Source: Pseudomonas palmensis
GTDB lineage: Bacteria > Pseudomonadota > Gammaproteobacteria > Pseudomonadales > Pseudomonadaceae
Assembly: GCF_017848315.1 (NCBI RefSeq)
Contig: NZ_JAFKEC010000001.1
Span: forward strand, 186,001 to 250,000
DNA length: 64,000 nt
Reading direction: 5' to 3'
Each line of letters starts with the position of its first letter. The stretch's first letter is position 1. The notes below the pieces were generated by a model that was not told the DNA's origin, made no database searches, and saw only the letters and a list, made by a program, of their open reading frames with translations. The position numbers and the translations under genes were made by a program. Shown in pieces: positions 1 to 8,844 of this stretch.

Positions 1-1867
1 CGCTGCCCTTGAGGGTATGCAGCGCCCGTTGCAGGCTGTCGCTGACCGGCACCGGCAACTGCACCTCGGCGGCCTGCAGAAACTCGTCGACACTGGCCAG
101 GTGGGTCTGCGCCTCGTTGCGGAAGATCTCCAGCAGGCGCGGGTCGAAGGCCGGCTCCGGGGCTGTGACGCCCAGCGGGTCGTTCATCGCCAGCGCATGC
201 AGGCGCGTGGCCAGGCGCTCGACCTCGGCATGGGGCAGAGCCTGGGCCTGGGCGAATTCGTCCAGCAACGGCGTCAGCAGCGCAATGCTCTGCTCGAGCC
301 CGGCCAGCACATCGCCGCTGGCTTCGACGCGGCCTTCGAGCATGCGGTTGAGCAGGTGCTCGGCGGCCCAGGCAAGCTCGGCCAGCACCTGGGCGCGCAC
401 CATGCGGCCGCTGCCCTTGAGGGTGTGGAAGGCGCGGCGCATTTCCACCAGCGCGTCACGTGCCGCCGGGTTGCCCCGCCATATCGCCCAGTGCTGCTGC
501 AATTGCTGCAGCACCTCCTCGGCTTCCTCCAGGAACACCTCGCGCAGCTCGTCGTCCAGCGGCGCCTCAAGCATCTCGGGCACAGGCGCGGGCGCCGGCG
601 GGGCCGGCGGCAGGCTCGGGAACCCCAGTGCGGCCAAGGCCAGCTGGGTGCGCTCTAGCCATTCGTCCAGGTCGGCCTGGGGGTCGATGGCGCGCCATTG
701 CAGGTACAGTTCCAGGCTGCACAGGGCATCGGCCAGGTGATCCAGCGCGGCGTTGTCCGGCAGCCGCTCGGCGTACAGCAGGTGGGTCTCGACGTAATCA
801 TGGCAGCGCCGCACCAGCGCCGCCGCCCGGGGCAGCATGAGCATCGCCAGCGCCCCGCGGATCTGCGTGAACAGCCCCGGTAGCGGTTGCAGGCGCAGGC
901 GATCCCAGCCGGCCTCCAGGCAATCGGCGATCAGGTCCTTGGCCTGCAGCAGCACGCCGTGGGCCTCGTCCAGCACCAGTCGGCGAATGTCGTCCAGGTC
1001 GGTGCCGGGTACGCTGGCCTGGCTGACCGACTCGATCGAGCCCACCATGCCGCCCAGGGTCGCCTCGACATACAGCAGCGCCCCGGCAACATCCATCAGC
1101 AGCGCATCCTCGGGCACCCGCTGGCCCTGGGCCAGGGCCTGAAGCACCGCCACCTGGTCGATGATCACCCGGCGCGGCTGGCCGAAGCCGAGCACCGCCA
1201 GGGTATCGGCGATCTGGCGCAACGGCGCCAGCAGCGGGGCCAGCGCCTCGACCTGCTGGCGGTCGCTGCGCACGAACAGGTCCAGTTGCTCCTTGATGCG
1301 CACCAGGTCTTCGCGCACTGCCAGCACCACCGAACGCATCGCATCGCGCCCCGGCACCGCCTCGAGCGGGTCACGCAGCGCGCCGAGGCTCAGGCCTAGC
1401 CCCGCAGCGGGCTCGGCGACGGTCTGCTCGCCCGGCAGGCTGGCCTGGGCCAGCGCCGGCGCGCCACGCGCGGCGCGCAACGGGTTGAGCAGTGGCAGCA
1501 CCAGCAACGGCAGCTCGTGCCGGGCGCCGCGCAGGCGTTGCAGGTACTGCGGCAGCTGCTCCAGCGCCCTGAACAACGCGCCCAGCGCGTCACCGCGAGA
1601 GGCCACGCGGCCTTCGCCCAGGGCCTGGGCCAGCTGCTGCATTTCACGGGTCAGCAAGGCCGCGCCTTCCAGCTCGAGCATCTGCAAGCAACCGCGCACC
1701 TGGCGCAGCGGCGCGTCGAAACGCTCCAGCACCTGGCTGTCGCCAGCGTCGCCGGCAAACTGCTCCAACGCCTGGCGGGCCTGGGCCAGGCAGTCGTCGA
1801 TGGGGCCCTTGACCCAGGCCAGGGCCACCTTGTCGTGGCGCTCGGCGATACGCACTTTAGTAGCCAT
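1..1867 (-). CDS. chpA: ChpA-type hybrid chemotaxis histidine kinase, N-terminal part (3' end outside window)
   Basis: This is the first 622 residues of a CheA-like hybrid kinase of the Pil/Chp chemosensory pathway, which controls type IV pilus twitching and surface responses. Two histidine phosphotransfer (Hpt) motifs of the form HTLKGS are visible, with phospho-accepting His at about residues 481 and 617. The first 400 residues or so carry no Hpt motif and match the usual helical, FimL-like N-terminus of ChpA. The kinase core, CheW-like and receiver domains would lie beyond the left edge. The ATG at 1867 follows the pilJ stop by only 17 bases, so the gene is the distal member of pilG-H-I-J-chpA. 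In P. aeruginosa pilK lies between pilJ and chpA; here there is no room for it. Motifs are seen; pathway is family knowledge. Confidence 0.9.
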   Translation of the reverse strand, partial: MATKVRIAERHDKVALAWVKGPIDDCLAQARQALEQFAGDAGDSQVLERFDAPLRQVRGCLQMLELEGAALLTREMQQLAQALGEGRVASRGDALGALFRALEQLPQYLQRLRGARHELPLLVLPLLNPLRAARGAPALAQASLPGEQTVAEPAAGLGLSLGALRDPLEAVPGRDAMRSVVLAVREDLVRIKEQLDLFVRSDRQQVEALAPLLAPLRQIADTLAVLGFGQPRRVIIDQVAVLQALAQGQRVPEDALLMDVAGALLYVEATLGGMVGSIESVSQASVPGTDLDDIRRLVLDEAHGVLLQAKDLIADCLEAGWDRLRLQPLPGLFTQIRGALAMLMLPRAAALVRRCHDYVETHLLYAERLPDNAALDHLADALCSLELYLQWRAIDPQADLDEWLERTQLALAALGFPSLPPAPPAPAPVPEMLEAPLDDELREVFLEEAEEVLQQLQQHWAIWRGNPAARDALVEMRRAFHTLKGSGRMVRAQVLAELAWAAEHLLNRMLEGRVEASGDVLAGLEQSIALLTPLLDEFAQAQALPHAEVERLATRLHALAMNDPLGVTAPEPAFDPRLLEIFRNEAQTHLASVDEFLQAAEVQLPVPVSDSLQRALHTLKGS

Positions 1868-1884
1868 AAAGTCCCACGCGCCGG

Positions 1885-3933
1885 TCAGCGCGGCTCCGTG
1901 GTTGGCGGCAAGGTGAAGCCCGACACCGAACGGCGCATCTCGCTGGCCATGCGCGCCAGGTTGCCGATGCTCTCGGCGGTGGCGGTCGAGCCGGACGAGG
2001 TCTGCGAGGTGATCTGCTGGATCACCGCCATGGTGTGGGAGATCTGCCCGGCCGAAGAGGTCTGCAACTGCGCGGCATCGGAAATGCTGTGGATCAGTTC
2101 GGCCAGGGTCTGCGATACACCCTCGATTTCGGCCAGCGCCACCCCGGCATCCTGCGCCAGACGCGCCCCGCGCACCACTTCGGCGGTGGTCTGCTCCATG
2201 GAGATGACCGCCTCGTTGGTGTCGGCCTGGATCGCGCGCACCAGCGCCTCGATCTGGCGCGTGGCCGAGGATGAGCGCTCGGCCAGCCGCTGCACCTCAT
2301 CGGCCACCACCGCAAAGCCGCGCCCGGCCTCGCCGGCCATCGACGCCTGGATCGCCGCGTTGAGGGCGAGGATGTTGGTCTGGTCGGCAATGTCGTCGAT
2401 CAGGCTGACGATGTCGCCGATTTCCTGGGACGACTCGCCCAGGCGCTTGATGCGCTTGGCAGTGTCCTGGATCTGCTCGCGGATGTTGTCCATGCCGTTG
2501 ATGGTGTTGTGCACCACCTCGTTGCCCTTGTTGGCAATGGCCACCGAGCGCTCGGCCACCTTGGCCGACTCGTAGGCGTGCCCCGACACCCGGTCGATCG
2601 ACTCGGCCATGTCGCCCACCGCAATCGACGCATCGGTGATCTGCTGGGCCTGGTGCTCGGAGGCCTTGGCCAGCAGGTGTGCGGTGGTCTGGGTCTCCTG
2701 CACCGCGCTGGCGACTTCCTCGGCGCTGAGGTTGATGGTCGCCACCAGGTCGCGCAACTGGTCGATGGAATAGTTGATGGAGTCGGCGATGGCCCCGGTG
2801 AAGTCCTCGGTGACCGAGGCGGTGACGGTCAGGTTGCCGTCGGCCAGTTCCTGGATCTCGTTGAGCAGGCGCATGATCGCCTGCTGGTTGCGTTCGTTGG
2901 TTTCAGCGGTTTCGCTGAGCTGGCGATTGGTTTCGCGCACCATCACCAGCCCGATCAGGATGATCGAGGCCAGCGCCAGCAGGCCCAGCACGTAGCCGCC
3001 GACGGTATCCAGGGTGCGGCCGGAGGCCAGGTTCTCGAAGCCGTTGGCCAGGTGCGAGGCTTCGTCGAGCAATGTCTGCGACAGGCTGAAGATGCTGCCG
3101 GCCGCCTCGCGCACGCGAAACAGCTCGGGCGAGGTTTCAAGAATCTCGTCGACGGAGCCTGCGACAAACTGGAACAGCTCGGCGATCTCGGCCAGGCGCG
3201 CACGGGCATCCGGGTCCTGGACGCGGGTGACCTGGATCGAGGGCGCGCCGCCGAGCATGCCGTCGAGCACCTGGCCGAAGCGGCTGGCATCGCGGCCGAA
3301 GGCATCGGCGGCCTGCACCGCGGTGTCGTCGCCGGCCAGCACGGTGTTGACCGAGCCCAGGATGCGCTCGGCCAGCAGTGACTGGCGCTGGGCCACCGCC
3401 ACCTGGCTGGCGGGGGCGCCACTTTGCAGCAGGATCTCCACCACCTTTTCGTACTCGACCTGCAACTGCGGCACGGTCTCGGCCAGGGTCGCGGCCACCT
3501 GGTGCAGCGACAGCACGGTCTGCTCGCTGGCCAGGATCGCGTCGGTGCTCTTGCGCAGGCTCTCCCAGTCGCGTTGCACTGCATCCATCTCGCCGCGTAC
3601 CGCCACCGGGGCCGACGGCAGGCCGGTGGCCGGGTCGCCTTTTTTCAGGTAACCCCAGCGCTGTTCGAAATCGTTGCGCGCATCGTTGAGCAGCTTGAAC
3701 GCCACGGCCTTGCCGGCAGCGGCCTCGGTGGCGTTCTTGGCGATGCGCTGGGACAGCACGCGCAGCTCGCCGGCATGGCCGATGTACTGCTTGTCGTAGT
3801 TGGCCTGGGTATTGAGGTAGGCGAAGTTGGCGAACAGCAGAATGATCGACAGGATCAGCACGATGAACAGTGCGGCGATCTGCGCGCTGCTGCGCGAGCC
3901 TTGTACCGAGGGGCGGGTCTTGAACTTGGTCAC
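1885..3933 (-). CDS. pilJ: PilJ, Pil/Chp methyl-accepting chemoreceptor
   Basis: Membrane chemoreceptor of the Pil/Chp system that signals through PilI and ChpA. The 682-residue protein has membrane segments at about 19-40 and 312-332 that enclose a long helical periplasmic region. A HAMP-like segment follows, then a cytoplasmic signalling domain with the conserved hairpin tip. The tip has [20 protein letters not shown] where classical receptors have [10 protein letters not shown], a difference I regard as typical of PilJ. It starts with GTG and lies 15 bases after pilI. The protein ends without a CheR-tethering pentapeptide, and no pilK methyltransferase gene is present next to it. Family identification is firm from length, domain order and neighbours. 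Confidence 0.95.
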   Translation of the reverse strand: MTKFKTRPSVQGSRSSAQIAALFIVLILSIILLFANFAYLNTQANYDKQYIGHAGELRVLSQRIAKNATEAAAGKAVAFKLLNDARNDFEQRWGYLKKGDPATGLPSAPVAVRGEMDAVQRDWESLRKSTDAILASEQTVLSLHQVAATLAETVPQLQVEYEKVVEILLQSGAPASQVAVAQRQSLLAERILGSVNTVLAGDDTAVQAADAFGRDASRFGQVLDGMLGGAPSIQVTRVQDPDARARLAEIAELFQFVAGSVDEILETSPELFRVREAAGSIFSLSQTLLDEASHLANGFENLASGRTLDTVGGYVLGLLALASIILIGLVMVRETNRQLSETAETNERNQQAIMRLLNEIQELADGNLTVTASVTEDFTGAIADSINYSIDQLRDLVATINLSAEEVASAVQETQTTAHLLAKASEHQAQQITDASIAVGDMAESIDRVSGHAYESAKVAERSVAIANKGNEVVHNTINGMDNIREQIQDTAKRIKRLGESSQEIGDIVSLIDDIADQTNILALNAAIQASMAGEAGRGFAVVADEVQRLAERSSSATRQIEALVRAIQADTNEAVISMEQTTAEVVRGARLAQDAGVALAEIEGVSQTLAELIHSISDAAQLQTSSAGQISHTMAVIQQITSQTSSGSTATAESIGNLARMASEMRRSVSGFTLPPTTEPR

Positions 3934-3948
3934 AGGTCTGGCATCCCT

Positions 3949-4488
3949 TTACAACGCCACATCGAGAAAGCCTGGCGCCTGGGCCAGGGCGAAGGGGCTG
4001 AAAATGCCCCAGCAGTGCTCGCGCTGAAAGTGCCCCTGCACGAAGGGGGCCGCAGCCGGCAGCAGCGGCGCCGGCGGCGACAGCTCCAGGCCGTGCAGGG
4101 CAAAGTGCTGCAGGCCCACCACTTCGTCCACCAGCAGCCCGGCGAACAGCTCCTCGTGGTCCAGCACCAGCACCCGCCGCTGCTTGCGCACCACCGACAG
4201 GCCCAGGCCGAGAAAACCGCACAGGTCCATCACCGGCAACAGCCGCCCGCGCAGGTTGGCCACCCCCGCCACCCATGGCTTGACCCCGGGAATGCGGCTG
4301 AGCCGGGGTTCCTGCAGCACCTCGGCGACCTCGCCCATGGGCGCCACGAACCAGTGTTCGGCCATGCGAAAGCCGATGCCGCTCCAGGTCTGCAGGCGGG
4401 TTTCCTGCAATGGCAGGTCGGCCGCCAGCAGGCGACAGCGCCGGTCGATTTCGAGCAACAGCTCGAAGGCGGTCAGCGATTCGCCCAT
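3949..4488 (-). CDS. pilI: PilI, CheW-like adaptor
   Basis: CheW-domain scaffold that couples PilJ to the ChpA kinase. The protein is about 179 residues and is one CheW-like domain. A central stretch reads GVANLRGRLLPVMDLCGFLG, the typical CheW strand segment. An in-frame TTG at 4503 would give 184 residues and overlap pilH by four bases. I prefer the ATG at 4488 because the N-terminus then has the usual PilI length and begins MGESLTAFELLLEID, but neither start has a strong ribosome binding site. It sits between pilH and pilJ in the same operon. Confidence 0.92.
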   Translation of the reverse strand: MGESLTAFELLLEIDRRCRLLAADLPLQETRLQTWSGIGFRMAEHWFVAPMGEVAEVLQEPRLSRIPGVKPWVAGVANLRGRLLPVMDLCGFLGLGLSVVRKQRRVLVLDHEELFAGLLVDEVVGLQHFALHGLELSPPAPLLPAAAPFVQGHFQREHCWGIFSPFALAQAPGFLDVAL

Positions 4489-4499
4489 GCGCCGCGTGG

Positions 4500-4865
4500 T
4501 CAAGCCTTGAGAACTTTGTTCAGGACCTGGATAAGGGTGTCTTCGTCCACCGGCTTGGTCAGGTAGTCGCTGGCGCCCTGGCGCTGGCCCCAGACCTTGT
4601 CGGTTTCCTGGTCCTTGGTGGTGACGATGATCACCGGGATGCCCTTGGTGACGTCGTCCTTGCTCAACTGACGGGTCGCCTGGAAGCCGTTCATGCCGGG
4701 CATCACGATGTCCATCAGCACCGCATCGGGCTTTTCCTGGCGGGCCAGGGCCACGCCATCGGCGCCGTTCTCGGCCTTGAGCACCTGGTGCCCGTGCTTT
4801 TCGAGCATTCCGGTCAGTTTGTACATTTCGGTCGGCGAATCGTCGACGATCAGAACTCGGGCCAT
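4500..4865 (-). CDS. pilH: PilH, CheY-like response regulator
   Basis: Single receiver-domain protein of 121 residues, the usual PilH length. It has the acidic pocket near the N-terminus (VDDS), the phospho-acceptor Asp in AVLMDIVMPGMNG, and the conserved Lys in YLTKPVDE. In the family it is phosphorylated by ChpA and is associated with pilus retraction or acts as a phosphate sink. The ATG at 4865 is chosen over an upstream in-frame ATG because it directly begins the receiver fold (MARVLIVDDS) and has GGGGA upstream. It lies between pilG and pilI. Confidence 0.95.
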   Translation of the reverse strand: MARVLIVDDSPTEMYKLTGMLEKHGHQVLKAENGADGVALARQEKPDAVLMDIVMPGMNGFQATRQLSKDDVTKGIPVIIVTTKDQETDKVWGQRQGASDYLTKPVDEDTLIQVLNKVLKA

Positions 4866-4913
4866 GCTGTTCCCCAATAAAGGCATGACGCCGCGGCCAG
4901 GAGGGCGGCGGCG

Positions 4914-5324
4914 TCAGGGTGCGGGTTGTTCTTCTGCGGCGAAACCCGGCACATGGGCGCGGATCGCATCCAGCAGTTCTTCCTTGCTGAAAGGTTTGGT
5001 CAGAAATTGATCAGAGCCCACCTGGCGGCTGAGCGCCTTGTCGAACAGGCCGTCGCGCGACGACAGCATGATCACCGGGATGTCCTTGAACGCGCTGTTC
5101 TGCTTGATCAGCAGGCAGGTCTGGTAGCCATCGAGGCGCGGCATCAGCACATCGACGAAGATGATCCCCGGGGTGTGGTCGACGATCTTGCCCAGGGCGT
5201 CGAAACCGTCGACCGCGGTGACGACTTCGCAACCGGCTTCGCCCAGCAGCTTTTCGGCAGTGCTGCGAATCGTCTTGGAGTCATCGATCACCATCACCTT
5301 CAACGCCGTGTCGGGCTGTACCAT
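4914..5324 (-). CDS. pilG: PilG, CheY-like response regulator
   Basis: Receiver-domain protein of 136 residues, first gene of the pilG-H-I-J-chpA operon. It shows the acidic pair in VMVIDDS, the phospho-acceptor Asp in IIFVDVLMPRLDG, and the conserved Lys in FLTKPFSKEE. In relatives, phosphorylated PilG promotes pilus extension and cAMP signalling. The frame stays open far upstream through gshB, so a very long reading frame covers it, but translation clearly begins at the ATG at 5324 just before the receiver domain. The 210 bases between this start and gshB must hold divergent promoters for both genes. Confidence 0.95.
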   Translation of the reverse strand: MVQPDTALKVMVIDDSKTIRSTAEKLLGEAGCEVVTAVDGFDALGKIVDHTPGIIFVDVLMPRLDGYQTCLLIKQNSAFKDIPVIMLSSRDGLFDKALSRQVGSDQFLTKPFSKEELLDAIRAHVPGFAAEEQPAP

Positions 5325-5534
5325 AATTGCTCTACCATCGCCTGGAAGGGCCTTGCAGGCCACGTGCCAGGCCTTTTTAGCACACTCTGGGGGTGCATTC
5401 CATCGAGCCTCGCCGCGCCCTGCGCCGATGCCTGCCGGCTGACGTTTCCCCTTGACCGCCAGCCCGCCGGGCGCCACCCTGACGCACTTCAATTCGAGCC
5501 ACTGCGGCAGCAAGCCGCCGAGAGGAAATACCCC

Positions 5535-6488
5535 ATGAGCGTTCGCCTCGGGATTGTCATGGACCCCATCGCGCAGATCTCCTACAAGAAGGACAGCTCG
5601 CTGGCCATGTTGCTGGCCGCCCAGGCCCGTGGCTGGTCGCTGTTCTACATGGAGCAGCACGACCTGTACCAGAGCGAAGGCGTGGCCCGTGCCCGCATGC
5701 GCCCGCTCAAGGTGTTCGCCGACCCCGAGCACTGGTTCGAGCTGGAGGCCGAGACCGACGTCGCGCTGAGCGAGCTGGACGTGATCCTGATGCGCAAGGA
5801 CCCGCCCTTCGACATGGAGTTCGTCTACAGCACCTACCTGCTGGAGCAGGCCGAGGCCGCCGGGGTGCTGGTGGTCAATCGTCCGCAGAGCCTGCGCGAC
5901 TGCAACGAGAAGCTGTTCGCCACGCTGTTCCCGCAGTGCACGCCGCCAACCCTGGTGAGCCGGCGCCCGGACATCATCCGCGAGTTCGCCGCCAAGCACG
6001 GCGACGTGATCCTCAAGCCGCTGGACGGCATGGGCGGCACCTCGATCTTCCGCCACCGCGTGGGCGACCCCAACCTGTCGGTGATCCTCGAGACCCTGAC
6101 CGCCCTGGGCACCCAGCAGATCATGGCCCAGGCCTACCTGCCGGCGATCAAGGACGGCGACAAGCGCATCCTGATGATCGACGGCGAGCCGGTGCCGTAC
6201 TGCCTGGCGCGCATCCCGGCCAGCGGCGAAACCCGCGGCAACCTGGCCGCCGGCGGTCGTGGCGAGGCCCGCGAGCTGACCGAGCGCGACCGCTGGATCG
6301 CCGCCCAGGTGGGCCCGACCCTGCGCGAGAAGGGCCTGTTGTTCGTCGGCCTGGACGTGATCGGCGAGCACCTGACCGAAATCAACGTGACCAGCCCCAC
6401 CTGCATCCGCGAAATCGACAACGCCTACGGCACGCAGATCGGCGCGCAGCTGATGGACGCCATTGATCGCAAGCTCAAGGCACGCTGA
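5535..6488 (+). CDS. gshB: Glutathione synthetase
   Basis: ATP-grasp ligase that adds glycine to gamma-glutamylcysteine, the second step of glutathione synthesis, in the cytoplasm. The 317-residue length is typical. Recognisable segments are the N-terminal GIVMDPIAQISYKKDSSLAM, the glycine-rich ATP-binding loop in LDGMGGTSIFR, and the metal-binding C-terminal stretch EINVTSPTCIREID. The start is the ATG at 5535 behind GAGGAAA; the frame is open further upstream but without homology. It is divergent from pilG, the same order as in P. aeruginosa. Confidence 0.97.
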   Translation: MSVRLGIVMDPIAQISYKKDSSLAMLLAAQARGWSLFYMEQHDLYQSEGVARARMRPLKVFADPEHWFELEAETDVALSELDVILMRKDPPFDMEFVYSTYLLEQAEAAGVLVVNRPQSLRDCNEKLFATLFPQCTPPTLVSRRPDIIREFAAKHGDVILKPLDGMGGTSIFRHRVGDPNLSVILETLTALGTQQIMAQAYLPAIKDGDKRILMIDGEPVPYCLARIPASGETRGNLAAGGRGEARELTERDRWIAAQVGPTLREKGLLFVGLDVIGEHLTEINVTSPTCIREIDNAYGTQIGAQLMDAIDRKLKAR

Positions 6489-6587
6489 CCGCCGACAAGT
6501 GGCGGGCCCGCGTTGTGGGGTATCATGCCGGTCCATTCTCGACTGGCACCCCGCTGCGCCGGCCCTGCCCCGGCTGCTGGATAATCG

Positions 6588-7493
6588 ATGACGCTTCCTG
6601 CCGACCTTCCTGCCGATTTTGCCCCGCCCCGTGTCCGCGCGGCGGACCGGCTGGGCTTTACCCTGTTCCTGGCGGCGCTGCTGCACCTGGCGCTGATCCT
6701 GGGCCTGGGGTTTACCTTCGCCAAGCCTGAAGAAATCCGCCGCACCATGGAAATCACCCTGGCCACCTTCAAGAGCGAGGCACCGCCGAAGAAGGCCGAT
6801 TACCTGGCGCAGGACAACCAGCAGGGCAGCGGCACGCTGGACAAGAAGGCGGTGCCCAAAACCACCGAGATTGCCCCGTTCCAGGACAGCAAGATCAACA
6901 AGGTGACGCCGCCCCCGGCCGCGAAGCCCGAAGTGGCGCCCCAGCCGGCCCCGCCCAAGGCAGTGGTGGCCACCACCAGGCCCAAGCCGCAGAAGGTCGA
7001 GACCCGACCCAAGGAGCAGCAGCCCAAGGTGCAACCCAAGGCGGCCACGCCGACGTTCGACAGCGCCGACCTGTCCAGCCAGATCGCCAGCCTCGAGGCG
7101 GAGCTGGCCAACGAACAGCAGCTGTACGCCAAGCGCCCGCGCATCCACCGCCTGAGCGCGGCTTCGACCATGCGCGACAAGGGCGCCTGGTACAAGGATG
7201 AATGGCGCAAGAAGGTCGAGCGCATCGGCAACCTCAACTACCCGGACGAGGCCCGCCGCCAGCAGATCTACGGCAGTTTGCGCCTGTTGGTGTCGATCAA
7301 CCATGACGGTTCGCTGTACGAGGTGCTGGTGCTCGAATCTTCCGGGCAGCCGCTGCTGGACCAGGCGGCGCAGCGCATCGTGAGGCTGGCGGCGCCGTTT
7401 GCGCCGTTCACCGGCGACCTGTCGGATATCGATCGGCTGGAAATTGTTCGAACGTGGCGCTTCGCCCGTGGGGATCGGTTGTCGAGCAACTGA
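6588..7493 (+). CDS. tonB: TonB-like energy transducer
   Basis: Inner-membrane TonB-family protein of 301 residues. There is a short cytoplasmic N-terminus, one membrane segment at about 22-45, a long Pro/Lys/Ala-rich periplasmic linker (about 90-155), and a C-terminal TonB domain that includes YPDEARRQQIYGSLRLLV. TonB proteins transmit proton-motive force to outer-membrane receptors. Pseudomonads have several paralogues, and the one next to gshB in P. aeruginosa is linked to the pil region and motility rather than to a specific siderophore. No ExbB or ExbD genes are adjacent. The specific partner cannot be told from sequence. Confidence 0.88.
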   Translation: MTLPADLPADFAPPRVRAADRLGFTLFLAALLHLALILGLGFTFAKPEEIRRTMEITLATFKSEAPPKKADYLAQDNQQGSGTLDKKAVPKTTEIAPFQDSKINKVTPPPAAKPEVAPQPAPPKAVVATTRPKPQKVETRPKEQQPKVQPKAATPTFDSADLSSQIASLEAELANEQQLYAKRPRIHRLSAASTMRDKGAWYKDEWRKKVERIGNLNYPDEARRQQIYGSLRLLVSINHDGSLYEVLVLESSGQPLLDQAAQRIVRLAAPFAPFTGDLSDIDRLEIVRTWRFARGDRLSSN

Positions 7494-7694
7494 TCGCCGA
7501 AGGTGTACTCGTCTGACATCGTCAAGCGCCTCAAGTAACACCTGTAAGTACGAGTGTTCGTAATCAAAACTACCGAAGCTGGCCAACAAAAAATGTTGTC
7601 GCGAAATTGAAGCAGGACCAGCACTTACAATAACTGCGAGGCATGCCTCAACTGCTAGACAGTGAGAAGAGTTTCAACTCGCCATGTCAGATCA

Positions 7695-7988
7695 TTAACC
7701 TTCGAGTGGGTTGTTGACGGCAGTAGACCAGTTCAGGTTGTTGCCTACTGTGCCATCGTCTTCAAGATGCCTAACCGTAAATTGGTAGCCATGGTGAGGG
7801 TTTGGGCCAGGTGGCTTGAAGGTAATTGTGAAACACCCATTCTCGTACGTCTTACCCTCGCCGCAGTATTCTCCGGTCCCACTGACACAGACCAGATAAG
7901 CGCGTTCGGGGTCACCGCGTCCTGTAAGCGTTACCTCACTAGTAAAGAAATTTCCGATTGCTTCGTTGATAGACATCCGAGTGATCAT
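7695..7988 (-). CDS. Hypothetical protein, 97 residues, no recognised family
   Basis: I do not recognise this protein. It is a small acidic-to-neutral protein with no signal peptide or membrane segment, three Cys, and a Gly/Asn/Thr-rich pattern of alternating hydrophobic residues that suggests a beta-rich fold. Segments such as GCFTITFKPP and YQFTVRHLEDDG look like strand-turn-strand units. It is probably real: a strong AAAGGAGA site precedes the ATG at 7988 with good spacing, and base composition differs from the core genes on both sides, so it is not a shadow frame. It is a single-gene unit opposite to its neighbours. A possible LexA-type site lies 67 bases upstream of the start. Function unknown. 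Confidence 0.7.
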   Translation of the reverse strand: MITRMSINEAIGNFFTSEVTLTGRGDPERAYLVCVSGTGEYCGEGKTYENGCFTITFKPPGPNPHHGYQFTVRHLEDDGTVGNNLNWSTAVNNPLEG

Positions 7989-8054
7989 TGCACTTCTCCT
8001 TTAGATAAGCCAAATGCTCGGTTTGCGGTGAGACTATGAGTTGATCCAGACCAC

Positions 8055-8070
8055 CTGTCACCTGACACAG
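8055..8070. promoter_or_regulatory. Possible LexA (SOS) box
   Basis: The 16 bases fit CTGT-N8-ACAG, the core of the proteobacterial LexA operator, and read AACTGT at the outer flank on the minus strand. It lies upstream of the orphan gene that starts at 7988. The N8 centre is GC-rich, which weakens the match, and about one such core is expected by chance in 64 kb. Confidence 0.3.
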
Positions 8071-8274
8071 TTACCAGTTGTAGGTCGCCGCGAAAAAAAT
8101 GTACCCGCTTCAAAAAGCAGCGCAGTGCCGCGACATCAGCAACCGCAGGGTCACCTAACTAGCGCCTCACACAGCAGCCCGTGCCGATTAGCACCGCCAA
8201 GAAACAGGCATAATCGGCCCGCAGGCTCGACACGCACCTTGTCAGCGTGGCCGCTCGCCGCCACACTAACCCCC

Positions 8275-8844
8275 ATGAAAAACCTCAGCCCGAGTTACCT
8301 CAAGCATCAGTTCCTGATTGCCATGCCGCACATGGCCGACCCGAACTTTGCCCACACCCTGACCTACATCGTCGAGCACAATGCCAACGGTGCCATGGGG
8401 CTGGTGGTCAATCGCCCGCAGGAGCTGAACCTGGCCGATATCCTCGAGCAGCTGCGCCCGGACACCGAGCCGCCGGCACGCTGCATCCACGTGCCTATCC
8501 ATATCGGCGGCCCGGTACAGACTGACCGCGGTTTTGTGCTGCACACCAACGACAAGACCTTCCAGGCCACCGTCCAGCTCGACGGGCTGGCCCTGTCGAC
8601 CTCGCAGGACGTGCTGTTCGCCATCGCCGACGGCGTGGGCCCGGCGCAGAGCCTGATTACCCTGGGCTACGCCGGCTGGGAAGCCGGGCAGCTGGAAGCG
8701 GAACTGGCCGACAACGCCTGGCTCAACTGCCCGTTCGACCCCGAGATCATCTTCGGCATGGCCTGCGAGCAACGCCTCGAAGCCGCCGCAGCCAGCCTGG
8801 GCATCAACCTCAGCCTGCTCACCAGCCAGGCGGGGCACGCCTGA
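8275..8844 (+). CDS. algH: YqgE/AlgH family protein (UPF0301)
   Basis: Conserved 189-residue UPF0301 protein of unclear biochemical role; in P. aeruginosa the gene was named algH for an effect on alginate. Diagnostic segments are FLIAMPHMADPNFAHTLTYI near the N-terminus and ALGLVVNRP-like AMGLVVNRPQELNL. The start at 8275 gives the standard length and N-terminus; an upstream in-frame start at 8041 would add 78 residues without family resemblance. Its stop overlaps the ruvX start (TGATG), and algH-ruvX-pyrR-pyrB-pyrC' run on together as a conserved pseudomonad cluster. Confidence 0.93.
   Translation: MKNLSPSYLKHQFLIAMPHMADPNFAHTLTYIVEHNANGAMGLVVNRPQELNLADILEQLRPDTEPPARCIHVPIHIGGPVQTDRGFVLHTNDKTFQATVQLDGLALSTSQDVLFAIADGVGPAQSLITLGYAGWEAGQLEAELADNAWLNCPFDPEIIFGMACEQRLEAAAASLGINLSLLTSQAGHA

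Larger units (their letters stand above)
7494..8274. other. Compositionally distinct intergenic patch around an orphan gene
   Basis: The span between tonB and algH is visibly richer in A and T than its neighbours and holds only the small minus-strand gene at 7695-7988. The 7494-7694 part has no recognisable terminator apart from a perfect 12-base palindrome (GAGGCATGCCTC, 7638-7649). The 7989-8274 part holds the orphan gene's leader, a CTGT-N8-ACAG site at 8055-8070, and the algH promoter region, with a possible -10 element CATAAT near 8209. No integrase, direct repeats or tRNA end are visible, so transfer is only suspected. Confidence 0.5.

Noticed and set aside
4914..7589. Open minus-strand frame of 891 residues ending in PilG
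   Set aside because: Only the last 136 residues match a family (PilG). The rest is antisense to gshB and tonB, as expected from a GC-rich genome with few stops.
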